The notes under the pieces are model-generated. The model made no database searches. It worked only from the letters and a program-made list of their open reading frames with translations, and was not told where the DNA came from. A stretch of 64,000 nt of DNA from contig NC_017733.1 in assembly GCF_000259235.1 (NCBI RefSeq), positions 1,535,281 through 1,599,280 of the forward strand, in the 5' to 3' direction. Positions within the stretch are counted from its first letter, which is position 1, and each line of letters begins with the position of its first letter. The position numbers and the translations under genes were made by a program. The DNA is from Helicobacter pylori_CU. Its GTDB lineage: Bacteria > Campylobacterota > Campylobacteria > Campylobacterales > Helicobacteraceae. Shown in pieces: positions 61,612 through 64,000 of the stretch.

Positions 61612-61919
61612 ATAGCATCATTTTTTAAAATCATGTTTAACGCCCTAAAAAGCTCAAGCACGCCCGCTAACTGCGTATAAAAATAGTGTTACAGATGCTA
61701 ATGAGCTTTATTGATTTTACAACCAGAGAATGATGATAATAATTAAAATATTTTGATGTGCTTATCATTTTGGACAAAACAAATCTGAATTTGGAAGCAG
61801 AAATTTATTGATTTTTTAGGTAAGGCTAATTTAACAAACCGCTATTTTGATTTTTGACACAAGGAAACCCCCTCCTTTAACCCTCTAACCCTTACTTTTT
61901 GTCGTTTTTATGTTCGTGG
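61612..61919. other. non-coding interval after copy 1 repeats
   Basis: About 300 nt of AT-rich sequence without a recognisable gene, promoter or repeat. Between it and copy 2 lie the 37-codon ORF and a terminator. Confidence 0.5.
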
Positions 61920-62033
61920 TTAGCGGTTGCATTGATTGGCTTGGTTTTGGCTATTTTTTTGACAACTTCCGTTGTTTTGATTTTTAGCATCACCTTTTTG
62001 ATTGTGGTTTTGATTACTGCAACTGTTACTCAT
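61920..62033 (-). CDS. 37-codon Asn/Gln/Cys-rich peptide gene
   Basis: ATG (complement of 62031-62033) is preceded by AAGGGAG 5 nt upstream, and the frame runs 37 codons to TAA at 61920-61922. Of 37 residues 11 are Asn, 7 Gln, 5 Ser and 3 Cys; it begins MSNSCSNQNHNQ and ends NQANQCNR. Low complexity of this type recalls small metal-binding or disulfide-rich Helicobacter proteins such as Hpn, but no homology is claimed. The opposite strand is also open and would be hydrophobic but lacks ATG and ribosome binding site. Confidence 0.5.
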   Translation of the reverse strand: MSNSCSNQNHNQKGDAKNQNNGSCQKNSQNQANQCNR

Positions 62034-62052
62034 TTTTTCTCCCTTTTAAATT

Positions 62053-62084
62053 AAAATAAAAACTAGATGCATTTTCGCATCTAG
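62053..62084 (-). terminator. terminator of copy 2
   Basis: On the minus strand CTAGATGC (62084-62077) and GCATCTAG (62070-62063) form an 8-bp stem with a 6-nt loop, followed by TTTTTATTTT. It lies 36 nt after the copy 2 stop and just before the ribosome binding site of the 37-codon ORF. Confidence 0.7.
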
Positions 62085-62119
62085 GTCTCCATTCTATACC
62101 TTTTTTTCTAAAAAAAAGC

Positions 62120-62881
62120 TTAAACGGATTCTATTTGCAATGACTTCTTACCTTCATTGGCTTGCTGCGTTTTTAGGCGTAAAGTGGCAACCACAATGCA
62201 TGCCGGTATGGTTACCCTATAAGCCGGCCCTGCAATATCAATCGCTGTCCATACGCCTGTAATGATCCAGCCAACAGGGCCTGTTAAAAAGCTCAGGGTT
62301 CTTGTAAGCACTTGATTGCCCGCAAGCGATAAACCACGCCCTAGAATGGTTTTTGCGACCGCATTCGCAACAATGACCGCTAATTGATAAGATTTAAAGC
62401 CTCCCATTTTAAACAGCGTTAAAGTCGCCGCGCTTAAGGCTTGTCTGTTCAAATTGTCAGTGTTTTTTATGGACAATTCATCGCACATTTCTTTCACTTC
62501 TTCATCATCCATTTCTTCCAAACTTCTTTCTAAGATTTTAGAAAGCATGTTTTGTTCAATTAAAGTCGTTTCGGTTTTCTTGTTGTAATTAACCTTTAAT
62601 TTATCGCACACATCGCATAGGATTTCTTTGTATAAAACTCCTTCGCCTTTAATGAAACTCGCAAAACTATTACTCCCATAGTATTGCAACTCTTCAGCGA
62701 TTCTTTCTGCGTATTTAGCGTAATCATCGCCATGCCTTTTGTATTCTAGGGAGCTTGTGAGTTTTTCATTGTGTCTTTTTTCGCCGTCTTTACCAAAAAC
62801 AAGCACCTCAAACAAATCCAATAAATCACTAGATTCCAATTGCTTTAAAAATTCCAAGTCTCTATCATATTTGTATGCCAT
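62120..62881 (-). CDS. YaaW/UPF0174-family protein, copy 2 (intact)
   Basis: 253 aa, the only uninterrupted copy of three. The N-terminal half is a charged helical domain (DLEFLKQL-x-SSDLLDLF, YKRHGDDYAKYAERIAEELQ), the middle has VCDKLKVNY and a Glu-rich segment, and the C-terminal ~90 residues are hydrophobic and glycine-rich (LTGPVGWIITG, GPAYRVTIPACIVVATLRL), suggesting membrane association. ATG follows AAAGGAATAAT. The family, known in E. coli as YaaW, has no established function. Confidence 0.85.
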   Translation of the reverse strand: MAYKYDRDLEFLKQLESSDLLDLFEVLVFGKDGEKRHNEKLTSSLEYKRHGDDYAKYAERIAEELQYYGSNSFASFIKGEGVLYKEILCDVCDKLKVNYNKKTETTLIEQNMLSKILERSLEEMDDEEVKEMCDELSIKNTDNLNRQALSAATLTLFKMGGFKSYQLAVIVANAVAKTILGRGLSLAGNQVLTRTLSFLTGPVGWIITGVWTAIDIAGPAYRVTIPACIVVATLRLKTQQANEGKKSLQIESV

Positions 62882-63138
62882 ATTATTCCTTTATATCGTT
62901 TTATCACTTATTAAAAACAAACGACTTTTCGCGCTCCATCGCTGTTTTTCTAAAGTGGTTACTGATTTTAATATCATTTGTCTAAAACTATACTTAATAT
63001 TCTAAAAAGGCTTAAACTCAAAAGCCCAACGCTCTTAAGATTGCTTTAAGGCATCAATTCTTTTAAACGCTAAAAATAAAACCCAGACATTTTATAATCT
63101 AGGTTTATATTGTATTTTTAAGAAAGGTTTAAAAAGAG
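62882..63138. other. interval copy 2 / copy 3
   Basis: About 255 nt. A TATAGT-like -10 on the minus strand (about 62985-62990) may serve copy 2. A terminator-like, partly mismatched hairpin (CCTAGATT/AATGTCTGG on the minus strand, about 63085-63110) followed by TTTTATTTTTA lies after copy 3 and resembles the terminator after copy 2. Confidence 0.5.
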
Positions 63139-63880
63139 TTAAAGAAGATTTTTAATTTCGTTCGCTTGTGCTTTTAGGCGTAAAGTGGCGACCACAATGC
63201 ATGCCGGTATGGTTACCCTATAAGCCGGCCCTGCAATATCAATCGCTGTCCATACGCCTGTAATGATCCAGCCAACAGGGCCTGTTAAAAAGCTTAGCCC
63301 TCTTGTAAGAGCGGCATTTGCCCCTAGAGACAACCCTCTTTGAAAAATCGCCTTTATCACGGCATTTGCAACAATTAAAGCTAATTGATAGGATTTGAAA
63401 CCCCCCATTCTAAAAGCGTTAAAGCAGCTGTGCTTAGGGCTTGCTTGCCTAATTTATTGGTGTTTTTCACTCCTAATTCATCGCAAAGCTCTCTAATCTC
63501 CTCATCGCTCATTTTTTCCAAACTTTTTTGTAAAATACTAGAAAGCATGTTTTATTCAATCAAAGTTGTGTCAGACTTTTTGTTGTAATTGACTTTTAAT
63601 TTATTGCACACTTCATACAAAATTTCTCTGTATAAAACCCCTGTACCTCTCAACGCGCTCGCAAAGCTATTAGCCCCATAATGCTGTAACTCTTCAGCGA
63701 TTCTTTCTGCATATTTAGCGTCATCATGGCCATGTCTTTTGTATTCTTCTGAAAGCGTTAATCCTTCAGTAAATCTTTTTTTACCATCTTTGTCATAGAC
63801 AAGCACATCAAACAAATCTTTCAAATCATTAGAGCTTAATCGCTTTAAAAATTCCAAGTCGCTATTTGTATGCCATATTC
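63139..63880 (-). pseudogene. YaaW/UPF0174-like gene, copy 3 (broken)
   Basis: N-terminal part (63552-63857) and C-terminal part (63139-63408) are separated by an in-frame TAA where copy 2 has CAA (Gln) and by a frameshift, one T missing in the CTTTTAGAATGG region near 63410. The original ATG is out of frame because of the same 5-bp deletion as copy 1. 123 bp of the C-terminal region (63172-63294) is identical to copy 2 except for one base, so conversion between them is recent. Confidence 0.78.
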
Positions 63881-63932
63881 TTCCTTTAATTTATTTCTAC
63901 CGCTCGCTCAAATCCCACCAACCCCCTCTTTT

Positions 63933-63974
63933 AGTGATTAGTGATTAGTGATTAGTGATTAGTGATTAGTGATT
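63933..63974. repeat. heptamer array (AGTGATT)6 upstream of copy 3
   Basis: Six perfect tandem AGTGATT units followed by ACAGCATCATTTTTT. It occupies the promoter side of copy 3 at the same distance as the three-unit array of copy 1. The unit length (7 bp) is outside the coding frame, so length change would act on promoter spacing, not reading frame. Confidence 0.85.
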
Positions 63975-64000
63975 ACAGCATCATTTTTTAAATTTAGGCA

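Noticed and set aside
63933..63974. CRISPR or attachment-site repeat
   Set aside because: The heptamers are directly adjacent without spacers; a simple-sequence array fits better.

Overview
The window is a stretch of Helicobacter pylori chromosome. Three things point to this species: an AT-rich, very tightly packed layout; typical epsilonproteobacterial gene neighbourhoods (csd1-csd2-ccmA, petABC, flgBC-fliE, ceuE-tsaA, flhX); and H. pylori-specific families (an Hcp Sel1-repeat protein, HorL-type outer-membrane protein). I see no rRNA, tRNA, CRISPR array or insertion sequence. Identifications rest on motifs and remembered families; no searches were run.

Layout. 0-5 kb: start of an amino-acid permease (-), alanine dehydrogenase, a DUF262/DUF1524 defence-type nuclease behind a promoter carrying an A15 tract, and an outer-membrane protein. 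4.3-8.4 kb: nadK, recN, an RqcH-like protein and a small unknown gene. 8.5-13.6 kb: a Sel1-repeat secreted protein, dnaQ-like exonuclease, rpe, fbp, a small Cys protein and a type II restriction-modification pair. 13.6-16.3 kb: petABC (bc1 complex), on the minus strand. 16.4-29 kb: one long minus-strand run yajC-secD-secF-(membrane protein)-leuS-lptE-folC-csd2-csd1-ccmA-mfd, joining protein export, LPS transport and helical cell-shape genes. 29-33 kb: nhaA and addA. 33.4-35.3 kb: rpsB-tsf. 35.7-39.1 kb: flgB-flgC-fliE-ftsI (-) with a recognisable sigma-54 promoter. 39.3-43.3 kb: ftsW, ceuE, tsaA, metQ. 44-51.4 kb: a second long overlapping minus-strand run tatD, mltD, rlpA, kdsC, lptC, lptA, engB, a small membrane protein and mrdA (PBP2), i.e. 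envelope assembly. 51.4-54 kb: ribE-flhX-metN-metI. 54.2-56.3 kb: an exported unknown, lpxF-like phosphatase and wecA. 56.4-60.6 kb: pdxJ-pdxA, tsaD and flgG. 60.7-64 kb: three tandem copies of a YaaW/UPF0174-type gene, two of them broken.

The most interesting unexplained sequence is outside the large genes. Between tsaD and flgG (59.43-59.78 kb) there is a compact set of hairpins, two of which share an identical 10-nt loop motif (GTTGGTAGCT) on unrelated stems. It is followed by a Shine-Dalgarno-led 27-codon amphipathic peptide ORF, and then by a palindromic -10 box (TATAATTATA) that could fire an antisense RNA back across it. A 29-nt homologue of this ORF, in the same reading frame, survives at 43.53-43.56 kb. 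This looks like a candidate type I toxin-antitoxin-like system with a decayed relative. A second accessory focus is the YaaW-like triplication. It shows mosaic gene conversion, a deletion shared by two copies, variable AGTGATT heptamer arrays upstream of those two copies, and an overlooked 37-codon Asn/Gln/Cys-rich peptide gene between copies.
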